Source: Rhizobiales bacterium 24-66-13
GTDB taxonomy: Bacteria > Pseudomonadota > Alphaproteobacteria > Rhizobiales > Xanthobacteraceae
Direction: 5' to 3'
Length of the DNA stretch: 34,981 nt
NCBI GenBank assembly: GCA_002257205.1
Contig: NCHM01000012.1
Coordinates: 1 to 34,981, forward strand
The number at the start of each line of letters is the position of its first letter. Position 1 is the first letter of the stretch. Below are positions 25,391 through 34,419 of the stretch, piece by piece. The position numbers were made by a program, and so were the translations under genes. The notes under the pieces were generated by a model. It saw only the letters and a list, made by a program, of their open reading frames with translations, ran no database searches and was not told the origin of the DNA.

Positions 25391-25455
25391 TGATCGCCAT
25401 AGCCACGGTAGTGTATCAGTTTGGCTTTCGCCTTAGCGGCAATCCCCGTAAGTAA

Positions 25456-25878
25456 TCATTGCGAAGCCGGGCTTTGGCCAATGACTCGAGGTTCCCGCAC
25501 ATAGCCGAAGTCGGACCCGCCCGACCAGGACCGTCCATCAGGATAACGAAGCTCGATTCCGGCGAGATCGCTTTCATCGGCTAGCGACATGTTAACGCCC
25601 GTCTGGACATCGCCGAACTTCGCTTTGGCGCTCTCTGTCAGCGTGAAATGCGTCGTAGAGCCACATCGACCACAGAAATGAATTTCTGCCGCCGGATCGT
25701 CCTTGTCTTCCCGGCTATATCCTTCGGTCGCTCCCTCGATGCTAACTTCGGAGGGATGGAGATAGGCCCAGCGCGCGCCGGACTTGCTGCATAGCGTGCA
25801 ATTGCATTCGTTGATGAAGTCCGGTCGCTTTGCCACTTCGATGCGGACTTGGCCGCAGAGACAGGTAAGTTTCAGCAT
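25456..25878 (-). CDS. GFA / CENP-V-family zinc protein
   Basis: A 140-residue protein with the zinc ligands of the glutathione-dependent formaldehyde-activating (GFA) fold: CLCGQV (7-12), ECNCTLCSKSG (about 24-34) and HFCGRCGS (about 68-75). GFA proteins bind two zinc ions and act on glutathione adducts, but many family members have no proven reaction. Here the gene is alone on the minus strand inside a plus-strand backbone, so it is probably a recently acquired cargo gene. Length is typical (about 130-150). Confidence 0.88.
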   Translation of the reverse strand: MLKLTCLCGQVRIEVAKRPDFINECNCTLCSKSGARWAYLHPSEVSIEGATEGYSREDKDDPAAEIHFCGRCGSTTHFTLTESAKAKFGDVQTGVNMSLADESDLAGIELRYPDGRSWSGGSDFGYVREPRVIGQSPASQ

Positions 25879-25969
25879 TACCGTCTTATATCAGGACGTC
25901 CCTTCGCCTGATAGCTGCCGTTGGCTCCCACGCAGAGCTGACATTCAAACTGAGACCCCCCAGGGCATC

Positions 25970-25999
25970 GGCGCCCCGCCACCCGGTGGGGCGCCTTTT
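25970..25999 (+). terminator. Intrinsic terminator before the helicase leader
   Basis: GGCGCCCCGCC / GGTGGGGCGCC with loop ACCC and one G-T pair, followed by TTTTCTT. It stops plus-strand transcription coming from the upstream genes. The helicase operon with its leader therefore probably has its own promoter or depends on antitermination. Confidence 0.75.
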
Positions 26000-26025
26000 C
26001 TTATGCCGGCCACGGCCGCGACCCT

Positions 26026-26121
26026 GAGAGGGAGAGGGCTGCCGGAACGGGTTTGAGCCGGTGCGGTCCGAGAGAGAGCGCCGGCCGGCTCGCCCGTTCC
26101 CGCTCTCCCGAGGTTCCCTTC
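26026..26121 (+). promoter_or_regulatory. Structured 5' leader of the helicase gene (radC-RNA-like)
   Basis: An entry GAGAGGGAGAGGGCTG is almost identical to that of the parB leader. An 8-bp stem, GGAACGGG (26044-26051) with CCCGTTCC (26093-26100), encloses a 7-bp stem GAGCCGG/CCGGCTC (26055-26061/26085-26091) and a loop with CGAGAGAGAG, also found in the parB leader. An outer GGGAGAG/CTCTCCC pairing is possible. GAGG lies 8 nt before ATG 26122. Confidence 0.65.
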
Positions 26122-29100
26122 ATGAACGACCTTTCTCCGATCGCGGCCGACCAGGTCGCGCAGCCGTCGCCTGTCCATCGTCCCGACGCCCCCGGCGCGA
26201 TCATCGCCGCCGCCCAGCAGCTCCTCCCACATCTCGAGCGCGGCCAGCGCTTCGACGCCGCGATCCTGCGCGCCGCCATGGAAGCGGCTTTCGGCGCCTG
26301 CGACGCTTCGGGCGCCTGGGACTGGAAGACGGCCTATGACGCCTGCGAGGCCGGGACGGTGCTCTTCCTCCGCAAATACGGAAAGGCGCTGTTCCGCAAA
26401 GCCGACTCTCCGGCTTCTCGGCTTTCCGCCTTGACCAAGATCGCCGGCCTTTTCCCCACCCATACCCGCCGCTCCGTCGAGAGCGAGGCCTTCCAGCAGT
26501 TCTCCACGCCGACCCCGCTCGGCTTCGCGGCCCTGACCGCAGCCGCCATCGGCCCTGCGGACCGCGTGTTGGAGCCTTCGGCCGGAACCGGCCTCCTCGC
26601 CATCCTGGCCGAGATCGCCGGCGGCGCGCTCGTGCTGAACGAGCTGGCCGAGACCCGGTCGGCGCTGCTCTCCTCCCTCTTTCCGGCCGTCCCCGTTACG
26701 CGCTTCGACGCCGCGCAGATCGACGACCACCTCGATCCCACCGCGGTCCCGAGCGTCGTATTGATGAACCCGCCCTTCTCGGCGATGGCCAACGTCGCCG
26801 GCCGCATGGCCGACACCACCTATCGCCACATCGCCTCGGCGCTGGCCCGTCTCGCCGACGGCGGGCGGCTGGTGGCGATCACCGGCGCGAACTTCGGGCC
26901 GGATACCCCGGCCTGGCGTGACGCCTTCGTCCGGTTGCAGGAGCGCGGCCGCATCGTGTTCACCGCCGCGATCGACGGGGCGGTCTACGCCAAGCACGGC
27001 ACCACGATCGACACGCGGCTGATCGTCATCGACAAGGCGCCCGCCGAGAACCCGGCGGCGCTGCCGGAATCGCAGGGCATTGCGCCCGACGTTGCGACCT
27101 TGCTGGGCTGGATTGCAGAGCACGTTCCACCGCGTCTGGCGCTCGCTCCGAGCCTCGCCATTCCCGTGTCGGCCGCCGCACCGCGGACGGTGCGCGGCTA
27201 TCTCGCCCGCGTCGCTGCCGCGCAAACCGCCAGGCACTCTGTCGCTGACCCTGAGGCGGTCGATCTCGCCTATGAGACGATCGACTGGACGCCGCCCGAG
27301 GGCGCGCGTCTCAGCGATGCGATCTATGAGGAATACCGCCTCCAATCGATCCGGATTCCGGGCGCCCAGGCTCATCCCACCAAGCTCGTGCAATCGGCCG
27401 CGATGTCCTCGGTCGCGCCGCCGAAGCCGAGCTATCGGCCGCGCCTGCCGACCAATCTCGCCACCGACGCCCTCCTGTCCGACGCCCAGCTCGAGACGGT
27501 GGTCTATGCCGGCGAAGCGCATGGCGACTATCTCGCCGGCGCCTGGACGGTGGATGAGACCTTCAATCTCGTCACCGCCGCGCGCGACGATGCACCGAAC
27601 GCCGTCCGCTTCCGCCGGGGCTTCATGCTTGGCGACGGGACCGGCGCCGGCAAGGGTCGCCAATCGGCCGGCATCATCCTCGACAACTGGCTGAAGGGCC
27701 GGCGCAAGGCGGTCTGGATCTCGAAGTCCGACAAACTACTCGAGGACGCTCAGCGCGACTGGTCGGCCCTCGGCATGGAGCTCTTGCTCATCACGCCGCT
27801 CTCGCGCTTCCCCCAGGGCAAGCCGATCCTCCTCTCCGAAGGTGTCCTATTTTTAACCTACGCTACGCTGCGGTCCGACGACCGCGGCGAGAAGCTTTCC
27901 CGCGTCCGGCAGATCGTTGAATGGTTGGGCTCCGACTTCGACGGAGTGATCATTTTCGACGAGAGCCACGCCATGCAGAACGCCGGTGGCGGCAAAGGAG
28001 AACGCGGCGACGTTGCGGCCTCGCAGCAGGGCCGCGCGGGCTTGCGCTTGCAGCACGCCCTGCCGGACGCGCGCGTGGTCTATGTCTCGGCGACCGGCGC
28101 CACCACCGTCCACAACCTCGCCTATGCGCAGCGGCTCGGCCTCTGGGGCGGCGAGGACTTCCCCTTCGCCACCCGCGCCGAGTTCGTCGAGGCGATCGAG
28201 GACGGCGGCGTGGCGGCGATGGAAGTGCTAGCCCGCGATCTGCGCTCACTCGGTCTCTACACCGCCCGCTCGCTCTCCTATGACGGCGTCGAATACGAGC
28301 TGATCGAACACCAGCTCACCGCCGAGCAACGGCGCATCTACGACGCCTATGCCGGCGCCTTCGCCATCATCCACAACCATCTCGACGCCGCGATGCAGGC
28401 GGCGAACATCACCGGCGAGACCGGCACGTTGAACCGGCAGGCGAAGTCGGCGGCCCGCTCGGCCTTTGAAAGCGCCAAGCAGCGCTTCTTCGGCCACCTG
28501 CTCACCAGCATGAAGACGCCGACGCTGATCCGTTCGATCGAGCAGAACCTGGCCGACGGCCATGCCGCCGTCATCCAGATCGTCTCGACCGGCGAGGCGC
28601 TGATGGAACGCCGGCTTGCCGAGATCCCGACCGAGGAATGGAACGATATCCGCGTCGACATCACGCCGCGCGAGTATGTTCTCGACTACCTCGCCCATTC
28701 CTTCCCGGTGCAGCTCTACGAGCCGTTCACCGACAGCGAAGGCAATCTCTCGTCCCGGCCCGTCTTTCGCGACGGCCAGCCGGTCGAGAGCCGCGAGGCC
28801 GTCGCTCGTCGCAACGAACTGATCGAGCGGCTGGCTTCGCTCCCGCCGGTGCCCGGAGCCCTCGACCAGATCGTCCAGCGCTTCGGCACGGACCTCGTGG
28901 CGGAAGTGACCGGCCGCTCGCGCCGCGTGGTGCGCAAAGGCGACCGCCTTGCCGTGGAGAACCGCGCGGCCTCCGCCAACCTCGCCGAGACCGCCGCCTT
29001 CATGGATGACCTGAAGCGCATCCTGGTCTTTTCGGAGGCGGGCGGCACCGGCCGCAGCTATCACGCCGAACTGTCGGCGCGGAACCGCCGGCTGCGCGTC

Positions 29101-30453
29101 CACTACCTGCTCGAACCCGGCTGGAAGGCCGACGCCGCGATCCAAGGCCTCGGGCGGACGAACCGCACCAACCAGGCGCAGCCGCCGCTGTTCCGGCCGA
29201 TCGCCACGGACGTGAAGGCCGAGAAGCGCTTCCTCTCGACCATCGCCCGCCGCCTCGACACGCTCGGCGCCATCACGCGCGGTCAGCGCCAGACCGGCGG
29301 CCAGGGACTCTTCAGGCCAGAGGACAATCTGGAATCGCACTACGCCCGTGACGCGCTGCGTCAGCTCTACATGCTGCTCGTGCGCGGCAAGATCGAAGGC
29401 TGCTCGCTCCAGATGTTCGAGGAGGCGACGGGCCTCTCCCTCACGGACGCCAATGGGATCAAGGACGAACTGCCGCCGATCACGACCTTCCTCAACCGCC
29501 TGCTGGCGCTCACCATCGAGCTGCAGGGCGTACTGTTCACGGCGTTCGAGCAATTGCTGAACGCCAAGGTCGAGGGCGCCATCGCCAGCGGCGTCTATGA
29601 CGTCGGCCTGGAGACGCTGCGGGCCGAAAGCTTCGTCGTCACCGACCGCCGAGCGATCTACACCCATCCGGCGACGGGCGCGGAGACCCGGCTGCTCACC
29701 ATCACTGAGCGCCGACGCAATCGCCCGGTGACGCTCGATGAGGCGCTGGATCATCTCGCCGATCCCCGCGCCGCGCTGCTGGTCAACGAGCGCTCCGGCC
29801 GCGCCGCCGTGCAGATTCCGGCGCCGAGTCTGATGCTCGACGACGGCGATATCGAACGCCGCGTGCGGCTGATCCGCCCTATGGAACACCATCATGCTTC
29901 GCTGAAGATGATGGACGAGAGCCACTGGCAGGGAGTGGAGCGTGAGGCCTTCGCCGCCGTATGGGCCCGCGAAGTGGCCGAGTTGCCGGAGTTCACCGAT
30001 AGCACGATCCATATCGTCGCCGGCTTGCTGCTGCCGATCTGGAAGCGCCTGCCGAACGAGTCGACCCGGGTCTATCGGCTCCAGACCGATGCGGGCGAGC
30101 GCATCATCGGCCGCAGGGTCTCGCCGGCCTGGGCGGCGAACGCGTCGGTGACCGGGACCACCGTCCTGACGCCGGATGCGGCCTTCGCGGCGCTGATCGA
30201 GGGCCGCACCGTTCTCGACCTCGCCGAAGGCCTTCAACTCCATCGCTCGCGCGTCATGGGCGCCCACCGCATCGAGTTGTCGGGCTTCACCGACACGATG
30301 CGGGACCGCCTGCGCGCCTACGGCCTCTTCAGCGAGATCATCTCGTGGAAGCTTCGCATGTTCGTGCCGACCGACGCCACCGGCGTCGGAGTGCTGGCGA
30401 AAGTTCTCGACCACTATCCGGCCCTGCGCATCAGCGAGCGGGAGACCGCGTGA
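26122..30453 (+). CDS. Methylase-fold / strawberry-notch-like SF2 helicase fusion protein
   Basis: A 1443-residue protein. Near the N-terminus is an adenine-methyltransferase-like core with motif I LEPSAGTG (150-157) and motif IV MNPPFS (215-220). The middle is the strawberry-notch P-loop domain: LGDGTGAGKGRQ (about 502-513), VWISKSDKLLEDAQRDW after it, and the DExH box FDESHAMQNAGG (about 611-622). The helicase C-terminal domain ends with GLGRTNRTNQAQPPLF (about 1009). These giant proteins are hallmark genes of alphaproteobacterial integrative elements; they may modify and remodel element DNA during transfer. The start is ATG 26122, behind the leader. It overlaps the toprim gene (TGATG). Confidence 0.92.
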   Translation: MNDLSPIAADQVAQPSPVHRPDAPGAIIAAAQQLLPHLERGQRFDAAILRAAMEAAFGACDASGAWDWKTAYDACEAGTVLFLRKYGKALFRKADSPASRLSALTKIAGLFPTHTRRSVESEAFQQFSTPTPLGFAALTAAAIGPADRVLEPSAGTGLLAILAEIAGGALVLNELAETRSALLSSLFPAVPVTRFDAAQIDDHLDPTAVPSVVLMNPPFSAMANVAGRMADTTYRHIASALARLADGGRLVAITGANFGPDTPAWRDAFVRLQERGRIVFTAAIDGAVYAKHGTTIDTRLIVIDKAPAENPAALPESQGIAPDVATLLGWIAEHVPPRLALAPSLAIPVSAAAPRTVRGYLARVAAAQTARHSVADPEAVDLAYETIDWTPPEGARLSDAIYEEYRLQSIRIPGAQAHPTKLVQSAAMSSVAPPKPSYRPRLPTNLATDALLSDAQLETVVYAGEAHGDYLAGAWTVDETFNLVTAARDDAPNAVRFRRGFMLGDGTGAGKGRQSAGIILDNWLKGRRKAVWISKSDKLLEDAQRDWSALGMELLLITPLSRFPQGKPILLSEGVLFLTYATLRSDDRGEKLSRVRQIVEWLGSDFDGVIIFDESHAMQNAGGGKGERGDVAASQQGRAGLRLQHALPDARVVYVSATGATTVHNLAYAQRLGLWGGEDFPFATRAEFVEAIEDGGVAAMEVLARDLRSLGLYTARSLSYDGVEYELIEHQLTAEQRRIYDAYAGAFAIIHNHLDAAMQAANITGETGTLNRQAKSAARSAFESAKQRFFGHLLTSMKTPTLIRSIEQNLADGHAAVIQIVSTGEALMERRLAEIPTEEWNDIRVDITPREYVLDYLAHSFPVQLYEPFTDSEGNLSSRPVFRDGQPVESREAVARRNELIERLASLPPVPGALDQIVQRFGTDLVAEVTGRSRRVVRKGDRLAVENRAASANLAETAAFMDDLKRILVFSEAGGTGRSYHAELSARNRRLRVHYLLEPGWKADAAIQGLGRTNRTNQAQPPLFRPIATDVKAEKRFLSTIARRLDTLGAITRGQRQTGGQGLFRPEDNLESHYARDALRQLYMLLVRGKIEGCSLQMFEEATGLSLTDANGIKDELPPITTFLNRLLALTIELQGVLFTAFEQLLNAKVEGAIASGVYDVGLETLRAESFVVTDRRAIYTHPATGAETRLLTITERRRNRPVTLDEALDHLADPRAALLVNERSGRAAVQIPAPSLMLDDGDIERRVRLIRPMEHHHASLKMMDESHWQGVEREAFAAVWAREVAELPEFTDSTIHIVAGLLLPIWKRLPNESTRVYRLQTDAGERIIGRRVSPAWAANASVTGTTVLTPDAAFAALIEGRTVLDLAEGLQLHRSRVMGAHRIELSGFTDTMRDRLRAYGLFSEIISWKLRMFVPTDATGVGVLAKVLDHYPALRISERETA

Positions 30454-31508
30454 TGGCACGCCACGACGCGTCCGAACTGGCCCACCGTCTCGCGCGTGAT
30501 GCCGAGGCGGTGTGCCGCCACTACCTCTCGGCCGGACGGCGGGAGGGCCGTTACTGGCTGGTGGGCGACGTTCGCAACACGCCGGGCCGCTCGATGTTCG
30601 TGCGGCTCAAGGAGTCGGTCAAAGGGCCGGCCGGCAAATGGACCGACGCCGCCACCGGCGAGCATGGCGATCTGCTCGACGTGATCCGGGAAAGCTGCGG
30701 CCTGGTCGCCTTCAAGGACGTTGCCGATGAGGCACGTTCATTCCTCAGCCTGCCGCACCCGGAGCCTGAGCCGGATCGTCCCCGATCACGAACGTCCAGC
30801 GCTCCAACCGGATCACCGGAGGCGGCACGGCGACTGTTCGCCATGTCGCAGCCGATCGAACGCACTCTCGTAGAAACGTATCTCCGTAATCGCGGCATTA
30901 CGGCTTTGCACGGAACCGGAAGCCTGCGCTTCCATCCACGTTGCTACTACCGGCCCGACGATCATAGCCCAACCGAGACCTGGCCGGCGATGATCGCCTC
31001 CGTCACCGATCTCTCGGGGCATCAGACCGGCGCGCATCGCACCTGGCTCGACCCGGCCGGCTTCGACGAGGCGACGCTCGGCAAAGCGCCGATCGACACC
31101 GCGAGGCGGGCGATGGGCGACCTTCTCGGTCACGCTGTGCGCTTTGGCGTGGGCAGCGAGGTCATGGCGGCCGGCGAGGGCATCGAGACGATGCTGTCGC
31201 TCCGCTGCGTCTTGCCGACCATGCCGATGGTCGCAGCCCTCTCGGCGGCGCATCTCTCCGCCATCCTGTTCCCGGACATGCTGCGGCGACTCTACATCGC
31301 CCGCGACGATGATCCGGCCGGCGACGGCGCGATGGCGACATTGATCGACCGGGCGCAGGAGGACGGGATCGAGGCGATTGTGATCTCGCCACGGCTCGGC
31401 GACTTCAACGAGGATCTCCGGCTGCTCGGGATCGACGCGCTTCGGGCCGCGAGCCGGGTGCAGATCGCGGCGCAGGACGTCGCCCGCTTTATGGAACTGG
31501 CGGCCTAG
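30453..31508 (+). CDS. Toprim-domain protein (primase-like) of the element backbone
   Basis: A 351-residue protein starting in the helicase stop. The N-terminal 100 residues resemble the DNA-binding/zinc-free part of mobile-element primases (AEAVCRHYLSAGRREGRYW, then GKWTDAATGEHGDLLDVI). The C-terminal toprim has the acidic motif AGEGIETMLSL (E at about 240) and LYIARDDDPAGDGAM (DDD at about 283-285). It is likely to make primers or process single-stranded DNA during element replication or after conjugative entry, inferred from the family. Length is typical of these short toprim proteins. Confidence 0.9.
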   Translation: MARHDASELAHRLARDAEAVCRHYLSAGRREGRYWLVGDVRNTPGRSMFVRLKESVKGPAGKWTDAATGEHGDLLDVIRESCGLVAFKDVADEARSFLSLPHPEPEPDRPRSRTSSAPTGSPEAARRLFAMSQPIERTLVETYLRNRGITALHGTGSLRFHPRCYYRPDDHSPTETWPAMIASVTDLSGHQTGAHRTWLDPAGFDEATLGKAPIDTARRAMGDLLGHAVRFGVGSEVMAAGEGIETMLSLRCVLPTMPMVAALSAAHLSAILFPDMLRRLYIARDDDPAGDGAMATLIDRAQEDGIEAIVISPRLGDFNEDLRLLGIDALRAASRVQIAAQDVARFMELAA

Positions 31509-31650
31509 CCGGAACGGGATGAGAGGCGGTTCGCCGGCGTCGTTGCCACAGGGTCGGCGGTCATGCTTTCCCTCAGCGTCGGAGAGGACCACGCCCACGG
31601 CCTTCTGAGAGGGCGATCGGGCAGCAAGCGGCCCAGACCGGCAACCTTGT

Positions 31651-31713
31651 GGGCCGACTATTTTCCGTCGGCGGCGGAGCCGCCTTTACATCGCGAGACA
31701 AAATAGTCGGCCC
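31651..31713 (+). promoter_or_regulatory. Long hairpin element with inner hairpin, in the DUF2493 upstream region
   Basis: The 328 bp between the toprim and DUF2493 genes hold no gene but a perfect 14-bp stem, GGGCCGACTATTTT (31651-31664) with AAAATAGTCGGCCC (31700-31713). It encloses 35 nt with an inner hairpin GGCGGC/GCCGCC (31670-31675/31679-31684) and TCGCGAGAC at the 3' side. The right-edge element at 34845 has the same layout with a different stem. A structured leader or DNA hairpin for a recombinase or relaxase are both possible. Confidence 0.6.
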
Positions 31714-31836
31714 CCTTCGGTCCTCCGCCGAGGCTTCGGCCCTCCGCTGCGCTGCGGGTGCAAGTCCGTTCCGCCCGCCGCCTTCGTCGCCATGAAGGCC
31801 GCGATGGGCGCGGCCGATCCGACAAGGAAAGCCGCG

Positions 31837-32766
31837 ATGACCACCGACCATGACGACGAATTCGAGCCGCACCACAGCTCATCCCCGACCGACCAGGTCC
31901 TCCACGAGCTCCAGCTCTATGGCTACCGTCCCTTCAACGACGAACCCGACCCCAGGCCGCTTCCCGAAGCGAACACCCTCGTAGGCAGCATCTCCGACAT
32001 CTTCGACGCTCTCGTGGTGGCGCTTTCAGACACGCGCCTCGAACCCGACCTCGAGGACCTGCTCTGGTCGACGGTGAACGTCTTCCATCGCGCCATCGAC
32101 CGGATCGAACGCGAACTCGACGACAACGAGCTGGCCCAGCAGCGCTCGCAACGGGAACAGGATGGCAGCGAGGTCAAGTCCGTCGAGCTGGAACGCCTGA
32201 CGGCGGAAGGTCAGACGCTGATCGAACGCCGCAACGCCTTCGAGCTGATGCGCGACCAGGCCGCCGACCAATTCGAGCACCACACCCGTTCAACTTGGCG
32301 GCCGCGCAACGGGTCGAAGGTCAATCACCGTACTCTGACCTCCGCGATGATCGACAGCCGCGACTTCCTGGCGGCGAAGAAGCGCGCAGCGAACCAAGTG
32401 CTCCTCCCCCCGGGTCCGAAGGTCGCACTCACCGGCGGGCTCGACTTCAACGATCACCGGCTGGTCTGGGCGAAGCTCGATCAGGTTCACGCCAAGCACC
32501 CGGACATGGTGCTGCTGCACGGCGGATCGCCCAAGGGCGCCGAGCTAATTGCCGCCAAATGGGCCGACAATCGCAAGGTCACGCAGATCGCCTTCAAACC
32601 CGACTGGACGAAACACGCCAAGGCCGCGCCGTTCAAGCGCAACGATGCGATGGTGGAGACCCTGCCGATCGGCGTCCTGCACTTCCCGGGCACCGGCATC
32701 CAGGACAACCTCGCCGACAAGGCGAAGAAGCTCGGCATCCCGGTCTGGAAATTCGGCGGCGCTTGA
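31837..32766 (+). CDS. DUF2493 (SLOG-superfamily) protein
   Basis: A 309-residue protein. The N-terminal 190 residues are helical with a charged coiled-coil-like segment (DRIERELDDNELAQQRSQRE, about 87-106). The C-terminal domain is DUF2493: VALTGGLDFNDHRLVW (from about 196), VLLHGGSPKGAE, then IAFKPDW. SLOG domains bind nucleotide-derived ligands, and DUF2493 proteins are frequent companions of mobile-element toprim genes. I chose ATG 31837 because AAGGA lies about 8 nt upstream; ATG 31792 has no ribosome site. Its role in the element is unknown. Confidence 0.88.
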   Translation: MTTDHDDEFEPHHSSSPTDQVLHELQLYGYRPFNDEPDPRPLPEANTLVGSISDIFDALVVALSDTRLEPDLEDLLWSTVNVFHRAIDRIERELDDNELAQQRSQREQDGSEVKSVELERLTAEGQTLIERRNAFELMRDQAADQFEHHTRSTWRPRNGSKVNHRTLTSAMIDSRDFLAAKKRAANQVLLPPGPKVALTGGLDFNDHRLVWAKLDQVHAKHPDMVLLHGGSPKGAELIAAKWADNRKVTQIAFKPDWTKHAKAAPFKRNDAMVETLPIGVLHFPGTGIQDNLADKAKKLGIPVWKFGGA

Positions 32767-32773
32767 GCGCCGC

Positions 32774-33334
32774 CTAGCCCAGCATCTCCGGGCGGAACAT
32801 AGATCGACGGCTGATGATCTTGCCCGACACCATGAACACCCCATCGCCGGTGTAGTGCAGCGTCTCCGGGTGCTTCGGCGACGCGGCGACATGCGCCTTC
32901 ACCACCTCGAAGATGAAGAAGTTGTAGCGATCGACCAAGGCGTCGTCGTGCAGGCGGCACTCGAAGTTCGCGTGGCACTCGCCGATCAGCGGCGCGTCGA
33001 CCGCGCTCGCCGCGTCGGCGCTCAGGCCGAATTCGGCGAACTTGTCGATGCTGCGCCCTGACGTGTTGCCGATCCGCACGACCGTCTCCGTCAAAGCCGT
33101 CGTCGGCAGATTGATCACGCAGACCCGGCTTTCCCGGATCATCTCGAAGCTGTGGTTTCCGCTCGAGATCATCAGGCCGACCAGCGATGGCGAGAACTCA
33201 AGGATAGTGTGCCAGCCCAACGTCATGATGTTCGTCTTGCCCGCCAACGCCGACGACACCAGGACAATCGGTCCAGGCTCGAGATAGCGCCGCACCTGGC
33301 TGACCGGAAAATCGCTCTTGCGAGGCTGCTTCAT
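32774..33334 (-). CDS. Flavin reductase-like FMN-binding split-barrel protein
   Basis: A 186-residue protein of the flavin-reductase-like family. It shows the usual N-terminal pattern (LEPGPIVLVSSALAGKTNIMTLGWHTILEFSP in parts: PIVLVSS, NIMTLGWH), then SFEMIRESRVCVINLPT and a C-terminal strand set ending VFMVSGKIISR. Members bind FMN and reduce flavin with NAD(P)H for a partner mono-oxygenase, or act on small molecules; no partner is nearby. It converges on the DUF2493 gene with a 7-bp gap, on the opposite strand to the backbone, and is best seen as cargo. Confidence 0.9.
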   Translation of the reverse strand: MKQPRKSDFPVSQVRRYLEPGPIVLVSSALAGKTNIMTLGWHTILEFSPSLVGLMISSGNHSFEMIRESRVCVINLPTTALTETVVRIGNTSGRSIDKFAEFGLSADAASAVDAPLIGECHANFECRLHDDALVDRYNFFIFEVVKAHVAASPKHPETLHYTGDGVFMVSGKIISRRSMFRPEMLG

Positions 33335-33662
33335 GCCAATGCGTCTCCCGTCATCAATCCTGCGAACAGCCTAACCGCCCGAAGAGGGGCGGAAGCAACC
33401 ATGGTGACGGCTCGCCCCGGCGAAGATGCGGCACGTGCGGCCCTGCCGCCGGCGTCTTCTGTCCGGACGAGGCCCATTCCCGTCCTTGGCGCTGATCCTT
33501 GGTCCGGCCCAGGACCTGACGCCATCAACCCGCAAGGGGTCGGCTTACGCTGACGCGTGCCGCCGCTGGGCTTCGCCGGCGCGGTGATTGCGGTCCCGGG
33601 CCCGACACATCGGGCGCCTGTCGGGCGGGGACGGTCCTCGCCCCAGCGCAGGAGCCGGATCA
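33335..33662. other. 328-bp intergenic region without a convincing gene
   Basis: It holds the promoter side of the flavin-reductase gene. A plus-strand frame from ATG 33401 to 33553 (50 residues, Ala/Pro-rich, GGAAG upstream) is possible but not convincing. Several GC-rich inverted repeats are present (for example CCGGGCCCG near 33600). Nothing else is recognised. Confidence 0.4.
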
Positions 33663-33830
33663 ATGTCGCAAACCCTCGCCTTCGCCAACGCCTGGAGCCT
33701 CGCCGCCACCCTGATGGTCTGCGTCGTCATCTTCGAAGCCGGCGCCGGCGGTTACGGTGTCATGCCGTCCAACGAATATGACGGCGACCCCGCCGCCATC
33801 GTCCACGAGTTCGACCCCTTCCAGCGATGA
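33663..33830 (+). CDS. Small single-span membrane protein
   Basis: A 55-residue protein with AGGAG at 33650-33654. There is one hydrophobic segment (WSLAATLMVCVVIFEAGAG, about 11-29), followed by an acidic C-terminal tail (NEYDGDPAAIVHEFDPF). No family is recognised. It lies 148 bp before the four-helix membrane protein and in the same direction, so the two may be expressed together. Confidence 0.5.
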   Translation: MSQTLAFANAWSLAATLMVCVVIFEAGAGGYGVMPSNEYDGDPAAIVHEFDPFQR

Positions 33831-33858
33831 CGGACCCCCTCATCACCCTGGCCAAGGC

Positions 33859-33882
33859 GCGGAGTTCCCTCGGGAATTCCGC
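33859..33882. terminator. Hairpin between the two small membrane genes
   Basis: GCGGAGTTCC / GGAATTCCGC around CTCG, with one G-T pair. No T-tract follows. It may stop or stabilise the upstream message. Confidence 0.35.
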
Positions 33883-33978
33883 TCCACTTCGCGGCCGTTT
33901 GCGGCTATACTCCGGATCGCGCCAGGGTGGTGGTGGAAGGCGCGACCGTCAGACTCTTATCTCACGGAGTACACCGCC

Positions 33979-34419
33979 ATGATCGTTCTTGGACCCCTTC
34001 TCGTCATCGCCGGCATCGGCTTCTTCTGCTGGCTGCTGTTCACGCTTGCTGTGTTCGCGTTGCCGTTCTTCGTTGGCCTGACGGTCGGCCTCTGGGCCCT
34101 CCATTCTGGCGCCGGCGCGCTCGGCGGCATCCTTGTCGGCCTCGTCGCGGGCGGCGCCACCTTCGGTGTCGGACAATTCGCGCTCGGCTTCGTGCCGTGG
34201 ACCTGGCTGCGGATGCTGATCATCTTGCTCTTCGTCGCGCCAGCCACCGTCGCCGGCTACAGCGCCACCCATGGCCTCGCGCAGATGGCCATGCCGTCGG
34301 CCACCTGGCAGATGATCTTCTCGGTCATCGGCGCGATCGCCGTCAGTGTCACGGCGTTCGTCCGGTTCACCGGGATCGCCGCGCCCGGACCAGCCGGACA
34401 GGGCATGGTGCGGAGCTGA
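33979..34419 (+). CDS. Small polytopic membrane protein of unknown function
   Basis: A 146-residue, strongly hydrophobic protein with about four or five membrane helices: LGPLLVIAGIGFFCWLLF (residues 4-21), VFALPFFVGLTVGLW, GGILVGLVAGGATFGV, MLIILLFVAPATVAGY and MIFSVIGAIAVSVTAF. There is a short polar tail. The start is ATG 33979, with GGAG 10 nt upstream; longer readings begin with basic, non-membrane sequence. No family is recognised; similar small membrane proteins are common near transfer regions of alphaproteobacterial elements. Confidence 0.65.
   Translation: MIVLGPLLVIAGIGFFCWLLFTLAVFALPFFVGLTVGLWALHSGAGALGGILVGLVAGGATFGVGQFALGFVPWTWLRMLIILLFVAPATVAGYSATHGLAQMAMPSATWQMIFSVIGAIAVSVTAFVRFTGIAAPGPAGQGMVRS

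Noticed and set aside
28246..30459. A 737-residue antisense frame over the helicase
   Set aside because: Shadow of the helicase reading frame; no ribosome site or motifs.
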